Assembly: GCA_015055945.1 (NCBI GenBank)
Contig: SVHH01000002.1
Location: forward strand, 153,374 to 217,373
Direction: 5' to 3'
DNA: 64,000 nucleotides
Origin: Clostridiales bacterium
GTDB taxonomy: Bacteria > Bacillota > Clostridia > Christensenellales > Borkfalkiaceae
In this document: one piece after another, positions 51,037-58,394 of the stretch
Layout of the letters: the number at the start of each line of letters is the position of its first letter
How positions within the stretch are numbered: the first letter of the stretch is position 1
The notes under the pieces: model-generated
Seen by the model: the letters and a program-made list of their open reading frames with translations, nothing else
The model's database searches: none
What the model was told of the DNA's origin: nothing
Made by a program: the position numbers and the translations under genes

Positions 51037-51450
51037 ATGGCAAAGGCTACTAGTAAAAAGAAAGTTCAATACTGGGGAACTGGCAGAAGAAAGAAAGCGA
51101 TTGCTCGCGTTCGTTTGCTCCCCGCTGGTGATGGTACTATCACTATCAATAAAAAGAGCCTTGACGAATACTTCGGTCTCGATACCTTGAAGTTCATCGT
51201 TCGTCAACCCTTAGTTCTTGTAGACGCACTCGCTAAGTATGACGTTTGTGTAAACGTATGCGGCGGTGGTTTCACTGGTCAAGCAGGCGCAATCAGACAC
51301 GGTATCGCTCGTGCTCTTTTGCAAGCTGAACCCGAAACCAGAGCAGCCCTTAAGAAGGCAGGCTTCTTAACTAGAGATTCTAGAATGAAGGAAAGAAAGA
51401 AGTACGGTTTGAAAAAGGCACGTCGTGCTCCGCAATTCTCAAAGAGATAA
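51037..51450 (+). CDS. rpsI: 30S ribosomal protein S9
   Basis: A 137-residue small-subunit protein. The signature [20 protein letters not shown] (residues about 13-32) and [20 protein letters not shown] (about 73-92) are clear. The basic tail ending FSKR reaches the P-site tRNA, and its terminal Lys-Arg is universally conserved. AGGTGTAA precedes the ATG. The start contains [17 protein letters not shown], a slightly extended N-terminus common in Clostridia. It is the second and last gene of the operon. Confidence 0.98.
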   Translation: MAKATSKKKVQYWGTGRRKKAIARVRLLPAGDGTITINKKSLDEYFGLDTLKFIVRQPLVLVDALAKYDVCVNVCGGGFTGQAGAIRHGIARALLQAEPETRAALKKAGFLTRDSRMKERKKYGLKKARRAPQFSKR

Positions 51451-51462
51451 TATCAAAAATCA

Positions 51463-51497
51463 AAACGCAAGGAATTTTCCTTGCGTTTACTTTTTTC
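51463..51497 (+). terminator. Terminator of rplM-rpsI
   Basis: AAACGCAAGGA/TCCTTGCGTTT stem, tetraloop-sized loop and T-tail. Confidence 0.9.
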
Positions 51498-51521
51498 AAC
51501 GCCACATATACTGCGTGATAC

Positions 51522-51545
51522 GCGCAAAACTTGCGCTTTTATTTG
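51522..51545 (+). terminator. Second hairpin after rpsI
   Basis: GCGCAA-AAC-TTGCGC stem followed by TTTTATTT. A back-up terminator is likely. The rest of the stretch up to the next promoter shows nothing I can assign. Confidence 0.55.
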
Positions 51546-51690
51546 GTTACATATAAACATATGCGCCCTGCATAAAATGCTCGTTTTTCACGTCTGACTT
51601 GCATCTGCGGCGTTTTGTTTTTTATAGCATCTAAGCCTTGAAACATTCTGGCGTTTTGTTTTCTAAATCTTAAGTTTTTTTGTTGCGCCG

Positions 51691-51719
51691 TTTACTATTT
51701 TGGTTTTTTATGGTACAAT
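51691..51719 (+). promoter_or_regulatory. Sigma-A promoter of the DUF4097 lipoprotein/GNAT pair
   Basis: TTTACT (51691-51696), 17 bases, TACAAT (51714-51719). Confidence 0.7.
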
Positions 51720-51742
51720 ATAATAAAAAAGGAGTTTTTATT

Positions 51743-52495
51743 ATGAAAAGAATTATTGCAATAATATTATCAATATTATCAATGTTTACGTTTTCTGCTT
51801 GTTCGGATGAAAACGCTGTTTTAGAAGAGATAAAAACTTATGAAATAACGGGTGAAATTCGTTCTTTAGATATAGATATTAACGCTGCGGATTTTACCAT
51901 TGAACAAGGGGATAAGTTTTTAGTAGAAAGTAACTTAAAATACTTAACCGTAAGTAATGAAGGCGGCGTTCTTAAAATTGAAGACACGCTAAAAAACGCC
52001 GTGCACTATAACGGCGCGATTTTAAGGGTGTTTGTGCCGAGCGGCGCTTTATTTGATGAAGTTGATATTGAAACCGGCGCTGCAAAACTTACTGCAAAAA
52101 CGCTTACTGCTAAATCTTTAGAATTAGAACTTGGCGCTGGTAACTTGCAAATAGATGACCTTGTGGTTTACAATGATGCAAAAATTGAAGGCGGTGCGGG
52201 TAAACTTACCGTAAAGAACGGAACAATCAATAATTTAACGATGCATTTAGGCGTTGGCGCGTTGAGTATGACCGCTAAACTTCTTGGAGACAATGAAATA
52301 GAGTTCGGCGTGGGTAATTCAAATTTAACGCTTGCTGGCGGTGAAGAAGATTACAAAGTGGATATAGAAAAAGGAATAGGCAGTATCACCATGGGTGGAA
52401 TAGCCCTTTCAAGTTCTTGCAGCAAGGGTAGTGGCGAAACCGCCGTTAGTATTAAAGGCGGAGTAGGTGCGGTTACCGTTTCTTTTCAAAAATAA
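51743..52495 (+). CDS. DUF4097-like lipoprotein
   Basis: 250 residues. The signal peptide ends at the lipobox FSAC (Cys about residue 20). The mature part is a repetitive right-handed beta structure of short strands. The repeated turn pattern (DIETGAAKLTAKTLTAKSLE, LELGAGNLQIDDLVV, IEGGAGKLTVKNGTINNLT, LGVGALSMTA, FGVGNSNLTLAGG) is the DUF4097 adhesin-like beta-solenoid. These proteins are membrane-associated or surface-anchored in Firmicutes, with uncertain roles in envelope sensing or adhesion. I start at ATG 51743 behind AAAGGAG. The 3' end is followed 19 bases later by the GTG of a GNAT gene. Confidence 0.82.
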   Translation: MKRIIAIILSILSMFTFSACSDENAVLEEIKTYEITGEIRSLDIDINAADFTIEQGDKFLVESNLKYLTVSNEGGVLKIEDTLKNAVHYNGAILRVFVPSGALFDEVDIETGAAKLTAKTLTAKSLELELGAGNLQIDDLVVYNDAKIEGGAGKLTVKNGTINNLTMHLGVGALSMTAKLLGDNEIEFGVGNSNLTLAGGEEDYKVDIEKGIGSITMGGIALSSSCSKGSGETAVSIKGGVGAVTVSFQK

Positions 52496-52514
52496 AAGTG
52501 TTTTAAGGTGTAAT

Positions 52515-52949
52515 GTGTTTAGTATTAGAAAAATGACGGCGGAAGATAAGCCGATTGTAATGGATATGATGCGCGCGTTTTATTCTTCGCCCGCAGTTTT
52601 AAGTAACGGCTCTACTGAAATTTTTAACGCGGATATCGACGCGTGTGTGGGGGATAGTCCGTACTTAGAAGGCTATATCTTTGAAGAAAGCGGAAAAATT
52701 TTAGGCTACGCAATGCTTGCTAAAAGTTTTTCAACAGAGTTCGGTCAGCCTTGTATTTGGATAGAAGATTTATACATTTTAAGTGAATTCCGTGGGCTTG
52801 GAATAGGTAGCAATTTTTTCAAGTTTATAGAAGAAAAGTATCCTAACCACTTATTCCGTTTAGAAGTTGAAGAAGAAAACGAACGCGCGGTAAAAGTTTA
52901 TAAAAAATGCGGGTTTGAAGTTCTTCCGTATATGGAAATGAAAAAGTAA
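52515..52949 (+). CDS. GNAT-family N-acetyltransferase
   Basis: 144 residues with the standard GNAT fold. SIRKMTAEDKPIVMDMM opens beta1-alpha1, ILGYAMLAKSF forms beta2-3, and IWIEDLYILSEFRGLGIGSN carries the acetyl-CoA pyrophosphate loop (R-G-x-G-I-G). The LEVEEENERAVKVYKKCGFE segment is motif B with the conserved Tyr. The start is GTG at 52515 with AAGGTG seven bases before it. A frame extension back to 52467 overlaps the upstream gene and has no site. Substrate unknown. It is likely co-transcribed with the lipoprotein and ends in a shared bidirectional terminator. Confidence 0.88.
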   Translation: MFSIRKMTAEDKPIVMDMMRAFYSSPAVLSNGSTEIFNADIDACVGDSPYLEGYIFEESGKILGYAMLAKSFSTEFGQPCIWIEDLYILSEFRGLGIGSNFFKFIEEKYPNHLFRLEVEEENERAVKVYKKCGFEVLPYMEMKK

Positions 52950-52965
52950 ATTCAAATATTTCAAA

Positions 52966-52995
52966 AAACAGCGCTCATTTTGGGGCGCTGTTTTT
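52966..52995. terminator. Bidirectional terminator between the GNAT gene and the 87-aa gene
   Basis: AAAACAGCGC/GCGCTGTTTT stem between converging genes. The minus-strand gene's stop lies inside the hairpin. Confidence 0.8.
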
Positions 52996-53238
52996 AGTTT
53001 GTACTCTTTTAACGAACTCGTCGTGAGAGTTTATTATACTTAGCATTGACGATTGCAAGGGGGGTGGTGCTGTGCGTTGCGGCGTGGGCTTTTGTTCGGC
53101 GTTTTGCGGCTTCTCGCCAAACAAATTTGCAAGGTTTAAAGGCGGTGTGCTGTCCGCTTTACTTGAAGAAACGCCTTTGTTTTGCTCATAAAAGTTAAAA
53201 AAAGAATTTAAAAGTTTAAAAATGCCGAATTTATCCAT
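52975..53238 (-). CDS. Small hypothetical protein, Pro/Gln-rich
   Basis: 87 residues. An amphipathic, aromatic N-terminus (DKFGIFKLLNSFFNFYEQN) is followed by a disordered middle (EQKPTPQRTAPPPL) and a C-terminal helix (LSIINSHDEFVKRVQ). There is no membrane segment or recognisable domain. AAAGG precedes the ATG at acceptable spacing. Its stop lies inside a terminator hairpin. The N-terminal helix could bind membranes or a protein partner. No function can be given. Confidence 0.6.
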   Translation of the reverse strand: MDKFGIFKLLNSFFNFYEQNKGVSSSKADSTPPLNLANLFGEKPQNAEQKPTPQRTAPPPLQSSMLSIINSHDEFVKRVQTKNSAPK

Positions 53239-53333
53239 TTTATTACCTTTTTAATTTATGAAAAAGTCTAAAAAATTATTGCAAAAGTTCGCTAAATAGT
53301 ATATAATATATATCTGTATAACTGTGTAATATG

Positions 53334-53369
53334 TATATTCGGGGAAAGTCAAAAAGTTGACCGAATATA
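53334..53369 (+). promoter_or_regulatory. 5' leader hairpin before the large lipoprotein gene
   Basis: TATATTCGG/CCGAATATA outer stem with an inner GTCAA-AAAG-TTGAC stem, ending a few bases before the ACGGAGA ribosome site. It may affect translation or mRNA stability. Confidence 0.6.
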
Positions 53370-53381
53370 GACGGAGATTTT

Positions 53382-55352
53382 ATGAAAAAGATATTTGTCA
53401 AAATTTTATCTTGCGTGCTCGGTTTGTGTATGCTTGGAACGACTCTTGCGGGTTGTGACAGTTGCGCTGAAGCAAACTGGGATAATACCGATATGACCAA
53501 CTGGGGTAGCGTTGTTTCTTACGGCGGTTTCCTTGCAGAAACGGATAATTATATCTACTACATCAACGGTGTTGCTAACAAGTCTAGCGACAACACTTAC
53601 GGCAAGCCCGTTAAAGGTGCATTGATTGTTGCGGACAAGAACGATTTATCTAAGACGGAAATTGCTCTTCCCAAACTCTTCGCGGCAACTGATGTCGGCG
53701 CAGGTCTTTATATCTTTGGAGATTACGTTTATTACGGAACTCCCAGTACTGATAAAGCATCAGACGGTACTGTTGCAAGTTCTGACATGATGTTTAGACG
53801 CGCTAAACTCGACGGTTCGAGCGATGAACACATTTTAACTATTTCTTCACACTCTGCAGCGCACAGAATAGTTGAAAACAATGGCACCGTTTACATTGTA
53901 TATTACGACACTGACTCAACTTCGCTCGTAAGTTACAATACTGCAACTAAAGAATCTATCACTATTGCTAAAACCGACGTAAAAACTGAAGGTTACGAAT
54001 CTCTCACTAGTTATAGATTCCTTCATAACGATATGCTCTCTTCAGCAGTTCTTGTTTTTGCTACCACCGTTTATAGCCTTCCTTATAATGAAGATATGAA
54101 TGAAGGGCTTGATTCAACCCGTCCCGTAGAATCTTACAACAAGATTTACACTTATTCAATAGGCGACGGCAAGGTTGATGAAGTTTACGGTAAGTTGGTT
54201 TGCGACGGTTCGGTTAAGGACGAAACTTTTGCGATAATGGCAAACGACAGTAAATATATTTACATCCAAAAGACTACTGAATTCGGCAAGGTTACCGCTC
54301 ACGCACTCACCATTAACGAACTCTTAAACAAAGAAAAATCTACTGATGCTGGTGTTGAAGTTGTTGCTGAATACGCTACTACTTCTAACCTTGTCGTAGA
54401 CCTTGATAACGTTTATATTATGCCTGCTAAATCAACCGATTCAAGTGGCACAACTACTACTTCTAATAAGATTTATAAAGACACTATGAGAGTTAGTAAG
54501 GATGGTCAAAAAATCGACCACACCGAAACTAAGGCTCTTGCAGCAGTAGCATCTGACGTTCACGCGTTGATGTTTGTTTATAAAGATTATCTCTATTTCT
54601 ATAATACTTCAATTGAAATTTGCAGAGTAGACCTTACTAAAGGTGCTGAAGCATCTATTGAACGCGTGTCTGATTCAATCACTCCCGGTGCATCAACTTG
54701 GTATGCTCCGGAAATCGTAACCTTAAATGGTAAAGATTATCTCTTCTATTGTGATAGTTCAGAAATCGGTCTTTCTTATATCAAATACGTTGACCTTGCA
54801 ACCAAGGTTACCGAAGTTGATAGCAATAATGATGGTGAAAATGACTTCTTCTATATTGAAGGTGCAAAAATTATCGGTCAAGTTGTTTTAGATGACCAAG
54901 CAAGCATTATGCAAGCAAAACTTGATGACATTGTTAACGGTCTTGACGAACAAGGTGTTCTTCAATTTGAAACCGATGAAGATGGTAAATACGTTAAAAA
55001 TGCCGACGGCAAAATTTACGTAGAAGCGCTTATCGAAGCCAGAACTGAATACAACGCTTTAAGTTCTGACGTGAAAGAAAAAGTTGATGCAACCACTTTG
55101 GAAAATTATGAAAGAGCGGTTGAGGTAGCAAATCTCTTCTTCAAACTTGACGGTATCGAAACTATTTCAGCAAACACCACTTCTGGCGCAAAATTTGATG
55201 CGTTAAAGGCTGCTTATGAAAGTGTAAAGGCTGATATTAAAAAATACTATGCTGACAACGAACACGCAACTATTGGCGCTTATATCCCCAACAACTTGAA
55301 GGCAAACTACACTAAAGCAGTTAAGATGTTTGAACCCAAAGACAACAAATAA
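53382..55352 (+). CDS. Large lipoprotein, beta-propeller-like
   Basis: 656 residues. Signal peptide with the lipobox TLAGC (Cys about 25), so it is anchored at the cell surface. The mature N-terminal 450 residues contain repeated blade-like units with paired aromatic strands (NYIYYINGVANKSS, LYIFGDYVYYG, YIYIQKTTEF, DYLYFYNTS, KDYLFYCDSSEIGLSYIKYV). These resemble DUF5050/TolB-type propellers. The C-terminal 150 residues (ARTEYNALSSDVKEKVDATT, FDALKAAYESVKADIKKYYA) form an all-helical segment. It probably binds ligands or partners outside the cell. I see no catalytic motif. ACGGAGA precedes the ATG, and a strong terminator follows. Confidence 0.78.
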   Translation: MKKIFVKILSCVLGLCMLGTTLAGCDSCAEANWDNTDMTNWGSVVSYGGFLAETDNYIYYINGVANKSSDNTYGKPVKGALIVADKNDLSKTEIALPKLFAATDVGAGLYIFGDYVYYGTPSTDKASDGTVASSDMMFRRAKLDGSSDEHILTISSHSAAHRIVENNGTVYIVYYDTDSTSLVSYNTATKESITIAKTDVKTEGYESLTSYRFLHNDMLSSAVLVFATTVYSLPYNEDMNEGLDSTRPVESYNKIYTYSIGDGKVDEVYGKLVCDGSVKDETFAIMANDSKYIYIQKTTEFGKVTAHALTINELLNKEKSTDAGVEVVAEYATTSNLVVDLDNVYIMPAKSTDSSGTTTTSNKIYKDTMRVSKDGQKIDHTETKALAAVASDVHALMFVYKDYLYFYNTSIEICRVDLTKGAEASIERVSDSITPGASTWYAPEIVTLNGKDYLFYCDSSEIGLSYIKYVDLATKVTEVDSNNDGENDFFYIEGAKIIGQVVLDDQASIMQAKLDDIVNGLDEQGVLQFETDEDGKYVKNADGKIYVEALIEARTEYNALSSDVKEKVDATTLENYERAVEVANLFFKLDGIETISANTTSGAKFDALKAAYESVKADIKKYYADNEHATIGAYIPNNLKANYTKAVKMFEPKDNK

Positions 55353-55378
55353 TATTTTTCAAAATTCAAACTTAAAAC

Positions 55379-55406
55379 AAACGGCGGAAATTTTCCGCCG
55401 TTTTTT
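55379..55406 (+). terminator. Terminator of the large lipoprotein gene
   Basis: AAACGGCGGAAAATTTTCCGCCGTTT-type hairpin: ACGGCGGAAA pairs with TTTTCCGCCGT, followed by six T. Confidence 0.92.
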
Positions 55407-55449
55407 GTTTTTTAAAAACCTAGTAAAACACTAATAATTTGTCATATTA

Positions 55450-55456
55450 TGTCGAA
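55450..55456 (+). promoter_or_regulatory. Candidate 0A box upstream of spo0A
   Basis: TGTCGAA core in TATTATGTCGAAAGATTG, 67 bases before the -35 element, consistent with autoregulation by Spo0A. Confidence 0.45.
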
Positions 55457-55522
55457 AGATTGAATATTGAAAAAATATTTTACAAAATTAGACAAATATT
55501 TTTCAAAATTCATTAAAATAAG

Positions 55523-55551
55523 TTGCATATGAAGCGCAAATGATGTAAAAT
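55523..55551 (+). promoter_or_regulatory. Candidate sigma-A promoter of spo0A
   Basis: TTGCAT (55523-55528), 17 bases, TAAAAT (55546-55551), followed by AAAGGAG and ATG at 55582. Confidence 0.65.
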
Positions 55552-55581
55552 AAAATCGAAGAAACAAAAAAGGAGCGCATT

Positions 55582-56334
55582 ATGCAAAAAAAGACAGTCT
55601 TTTTATTACAAGACACAAAAGAACTCATTGACGAACTTAGCGCACGTTTTGCAAACGAGCCCGATTACGAAGTTGTAGGTAGTGCCGTTGACGGTATTTC
55701 TGCAATTTCTCTTATTGTGGAAAAGAAACCCAAAATTTTAATAACGGGTTTAGTACTTTCTGGCTATGACGGACTTAGCGTTATTGCAAAACTTAAAGAA
55801 CTTGACTTACAAACTAAAGTGATTGTTTTGAGCGCGCTCAATACTGACGAAGTTATTTCTAAAGCGGTAAGCGCAGGTGCTGATTATTTTATGGCAAAAC
55901 CTTACAACTTTGCGGCACTTAAGGAGCGTATTGATAGTATGTTTGTTGAAAAACAAGAAATTTTAACTAGTGCAAACTTTCACAAAGTTAGTTTAGAAGA
56001 AAAGATAAGCAAAATCTTTATCAACGTAGGTATTCCGCCACATATTAAAGGCTATGGCTTTTTAAGAGAAGGTGTAAAGATGGCGGTTGAAGACCCCGAA
56101 ATCATCAATAATATTACCAAAAAACTTTATCCCTCTATCGGTGAAAAGTATAACACTACACCTAGTAAAGTTGAGCGCGCTATCCGTCACGCAATAGAAG
56201 TTGCTTGGAATAGGGGTAGAATTGAAGCAATAAACAATATATTAGGCGTGCGCGCGTACGTAGGCGCAGAAAAACCCACTAATGGCGAATTCATAGCACT
56301 TGTTGCTGATAAAATGTTATTAGAACAGGCGTAA
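55582..56334 (+). CDS. spo0A: Spo0A-family sporulation regulator with a degenerate receiver
   Basis: 250 residues. The C-terminal effector domain (residues about 145-250) is unmistakably Spo0A: NVGIPPHIKGYGFLREGVKM, KYNTTPSKVERAIRHAIEVA, AWNRGRIEAINNILG and KPTNGEFIALVADK. The receiver (1-120) is altered. The acidic pair reads LLQDTKEL (Gln10-Asp11). The position of the phospho-acceptor reads ILITGLVLSGYDG, with Gly56 (codon GGT) where Spo0A has Asp. The switch Ser (VIVLSAL) and Lys (MAKPYN) remain. Standard phosphorelay activation therefore looks impossible. Either activity is phosphorylation-independent, or this is a second Spo0A-like protein and a canonical one is encoded elsewhere. AAAGGAG precedes the ATG. 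Confidence 0.93.
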   Translation: MQKKTVFLLQDTKELIDELSARFANEPDYEVVGSAVDGISAISLIVEKKPKILITGLVLSGYDGLSVIAKLKELDLQTKVIVLSALNTDEVISKAVSAGADYFMAKPYNFAALKERIDSMFVEKQEILTSANFHKVSLEEKISKIFINVGIPPHIKGYGFLREGVKMAVEDPEIINNITKKLYPSIGEKYNTTPSKVERAIRHAIEVAWNRGRIEAINNILGVRAYVGAEKPTNGEFIALVADKMLLEQA

Positions 56335-56388
56335 TTTATTTCTAACTCTTCATATGTAATTAACGAAAAACTTTCGTAAATCATATTA

Positions 56389-56418
56389 TTGACTTTGCTT
56401 ATTTTGATATGGTATAAT
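56389..56418 (+). promoter_or_regulatory. Sigma-A promoter of the MBL-fold gene
   Basis: TTGACT (56389-56394), 18 bases, TATAAT (56413-56418). Confidence 0.75.
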
Positions 56419-56449
56419 TTAATCATAAATATATATTAGGAGAAATGAT

Positions 56450-57232
56450 ATGAAAAAGTTTGGCGTTGATATTAAATGGCTTGCGGTAACTTCTTTTGAA
56501 CTTCGTTTTGGCGATTTTACCGTTGTAACCGACCCGTATATTACCGAATGCGTTGGTACTGACCTTGATTACAATGCGGTTGAAAAGTGTGATGCAATTT
56601 GTCTTTCACACTCACACTGGGATCATATTACCGATATTCCAAGGCTTGCTAAAAAATTTAATCCTTTAATTTTATGCGGGGATAAAACTGCACTTCCTAT
56701 GGCAAAGTGGCTTGATTATATCCCTGCTAACATCCATCCGATGTATCCCGATACTGAACTTGATTTTAACAGTGTTAAAATTCGTGCGCTTTATGGTAGA
56801 CACACCAATCTTGGTAAGGGGATAATCGGAATTCGTGAAAGGGTAATGTCAAACCCCATTTGCGCTAACGATGAAGGCATTGCAAGTTTACAAGAAATAG
56901 GCTATTTTGAGTATAGAAACTACTTATTCACAACCCCCAACGGAACAAAGATTTTAATTTGGGGTAACGACCCTACGGTAGAGCAAGTAAATATTTGCAA
57001 GGCGTTAAAGCCCGATATTGCAATTATTCAGCGTTCAACTCCCCCCGCAGCGGCTGCTAAAAAGGCGGAATTTGTGGCTCAAATCGGTGCAAAGATTTTG
57101 ATTCCGCACCATCACGACTTTAGGGGTGTTGATGACCCTGCTATCATTGAAAACTTTAAGAACGAATTCTTAAAGCGTGTGCCAGACGGTGAATTTATTA
57201 CCCCAAAACATGGCGAATGGATAAGTTTATAA
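56450..57232 (+). CDS. MBL-fold metallohydrolase
   Basis: 260 residues. The zinc motif is HSHWDHITDI (residues about 54-63, His-x-His-x-Asp-His). Further metal ligands are likely in ALYGRHTNLG (about 112) and PHHHDFRG (about 223). The overall order resembles UlaG-like lactonases and related hydrolases, but no substrate can be assigned. The enzyme is cytoplasmic and complete. AGGAG precedes the ATG, and it has its own promoter and terminator. It lies directly downstream of spo0A but is probably not co-transcribed. Confidence 0.88.
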   Translation: MKKFGVDIKWLAVTSFELRFGDFTVVTDPYITECVGTDLDYNAVEKCDAICLSHSHWDHITDIPRLAKKFNPLILCGDKTALPMAKWLDYIPANIHPMYPDTELDFNSVKIRALYGRHTNLGKGIIGIRERVMSNPICANDEGIASLQEIGYFEYRNYLFTTPNGTKILIWGNDPTVEQVNICKALKPDIAIIQRSTPPAAAAKKAEFVAQIGAKILIPHHHDFRGVDDPAIIENFKNEFLKRVPDGEFITPKHGEWISL

Positions 57233-57243
57233 TCAAAAAAATA

Positions 57244-57273
57244 AGGACTGTAGCGTAAACCTACAGTCTTTTT
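57244..57273 (+). terminator. Terminator of the MBL-fold gene
   Basis: GACTGTAG/CTACAGTC stem (57246-57268) with T-tail. Confidence 0.88.
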
Positions 57274-57324
57274 TATTATTTACAAAAAAAATATTAAATT
57301 TTTAAAAAAACTTCTTAAAAATAG

Positions 57325-57353
57325 TTTACAAATTTAAGAGATGTATATATACT
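57325..57353 (+). promoter_or_regulatory. Sigma-A promoter of the acidic zinc-ribbon gene
   Basis: TTTACA (57325-57330), 17 bases, TATACT (57348-57353). This leaves a leader of about 140 bases with no recognised motif. Confidence 0.7.
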
Positions 57354-57498
57354 ATTAAAGCAAAATACTGTTCGCGTTTTCATTCAGTTCGTCTAGCGTT
57401 GTAACTTTAACTCAGCACGCGGAATAAATTAGATTAAAGTCGGTGTAAAAACCGCTAAAATAATACATAAATATATATGATATATATGGAGAAGAAAA

Positions 57499-57993
57499 AT
57501 GGCTAAATACGTAAAGTGCCCTAGATGCGATTTAAACTATATGCAAGAGGGCGAAGAGTACTGCGACGTTTGTAAGGCAGAACTTAAAAAAGGCCCGCAA
57601 CTTATTTTTGCGGTAGACGATATTGAAGAAGAGGCTGACGTTTGGGAACTTTGTCCTATCTGTCATCACAACCATATTAAGCCGGGCGAAAAGATGTGCG
57701 CAAAGTGCGCTGAAGAAAAAGATTACAAAGAAAATAGAGACGACCCAGATGATGAATCTTGGAAGGAATATCTCGACGACGATACTGAAGAAGAGGAAGA
57801 AGATGAAGAAATGCTTTCTCTCAACAAACTAGCAGAAGAAGAAGGCGAGTTTGATGATGAAGAAGAGGAAGAAGAAATCATTGAAGAGGCTGAACCTGAT
57901 GACTTCGACATCCCCGACGTTGATGCATCTGACTTTGAAGATTATGAAGAAGATGACGACGAAGAAGATGATGAAGATGAAGATGAAGAATAA
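57499..57993 (+). CDS. Acidic protein with two zinc ribbons
   Basis: 164 residues. Residues 1-75 contain two Cys4 knuckle pairs: KCPRCDLNYMQEGEEYCDVC and CPICHHNHIKPGEKMCAKC. Residues about 76-164 are dominated by Asp and Glu in long runs, with a few aromatic residues (DESWKEYLDDD, DFEDYEEDD). The zinc modules suggest nucleic-acid or protein contacts. The acidic tail is reminiscent of RNA-polymerase delta-type or histone-like nucleic-acid-mimic tails, but I know no named family for the whole. GGAGAAG precedes the ATG. It lies 45 bases upstream of veg and may be co-transcribed with it. Confidence 0.75.
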   Translation: MAKYVKCPRCDLNYMQEGEEYCDVCKAELKKGPQLIFAVDDIEEEADVWELCPICHHNHIKPGEKMCAKCAEEKDYKENRDDPDDESWKEYLDDDTEEEEEDEEMLSLNKLAEEEGEFDDEEEEEEIIEEAEPDDFDIPDVDASDFEDYEEDDDEEDDEDEDEE

Positions 57994-58037
57994 TTTTTAT
58001 CACGTATAAAAAATTTTCTTTTGGCAATAATTGCCGT

Positions 58038-58289
58038 ATGATTAAAAGTACGGTTTCATTATCACAAGTAAAAGAACACATAAAAAATATGCAACAAAAA
58101 GCAGTTGACGTTACGCTAAATCTTGGCAGAAACAAGTACGTCAGTTATAGCGGAACGCTGTCGGGCGTATATCCCGCGCTGTTTACCGTTGTGCCTTTTG
58201 ATAAATCTTTTAAGGGCAAAACGTCTTATTCTTATTCAGAATTTATGTGTGGAAAAGTAAAACTCAAAGAGAGTATAAAAGAAGCGTAA
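58038..58289 (+). CDS. veg: Veg family protein
   Basis: An 83-residue small basic beta-barrel protein, clearly Veg (DUF1021): the LSQVKEHIKNMQQKAVDVTL opening, LNLGRNKYVSYSGTLSGVYP and the SYSYSEFMCGKVKL ending. In B. subtilis Veg influences biofilm-matrix gene expression by affecting SinR. The window's other end of this regulatory idea (XRE repressor plus SipW/TasA-like operon at 39-44 kb) makes that notable, but a link is not shown. It sits just upstream of the SPOCS/LysM gene, an order I recall from other Clostridia. No strong ribosome site is visible (weak TTGCCGT spacing), so it may be coupled to the upstream gene. Confidence 0.92.
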   Translation: MIKSTVSLSQVKEHIKNMQQKAVDVTLNLGRNKYVSYSGTLSGVYPALFTVVPFDKSFKGKTSYSYSEFMCGKVKLKESIKEA

Positions 58290-58294
58290 TTATT

Positions 58295-58330
58295 AAACGC
58301 GAGCAAAAAATTGCTCGCGTTTTCTTTTTG
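58295..58330 (+). terminator. Terminator of veg
   Basis: AAACGCGAGCAA/TTGCTCGCGTTT stem with a T-rich tail. Confidence 0.9.
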
Positions 58331-58394
58331 TCATAATTTACTCAAAACAAAAATATATTTTAATAAAAGAATTTTACCAAAAGGGAGAGTTATT

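Noticed and set aside
57723..57993. Tandem DNA repeat in the acidic protein gene
   Set aside because: The GAA/GAT-rich pattern follows from runs of Glu and Asp codons and has no fixed period.
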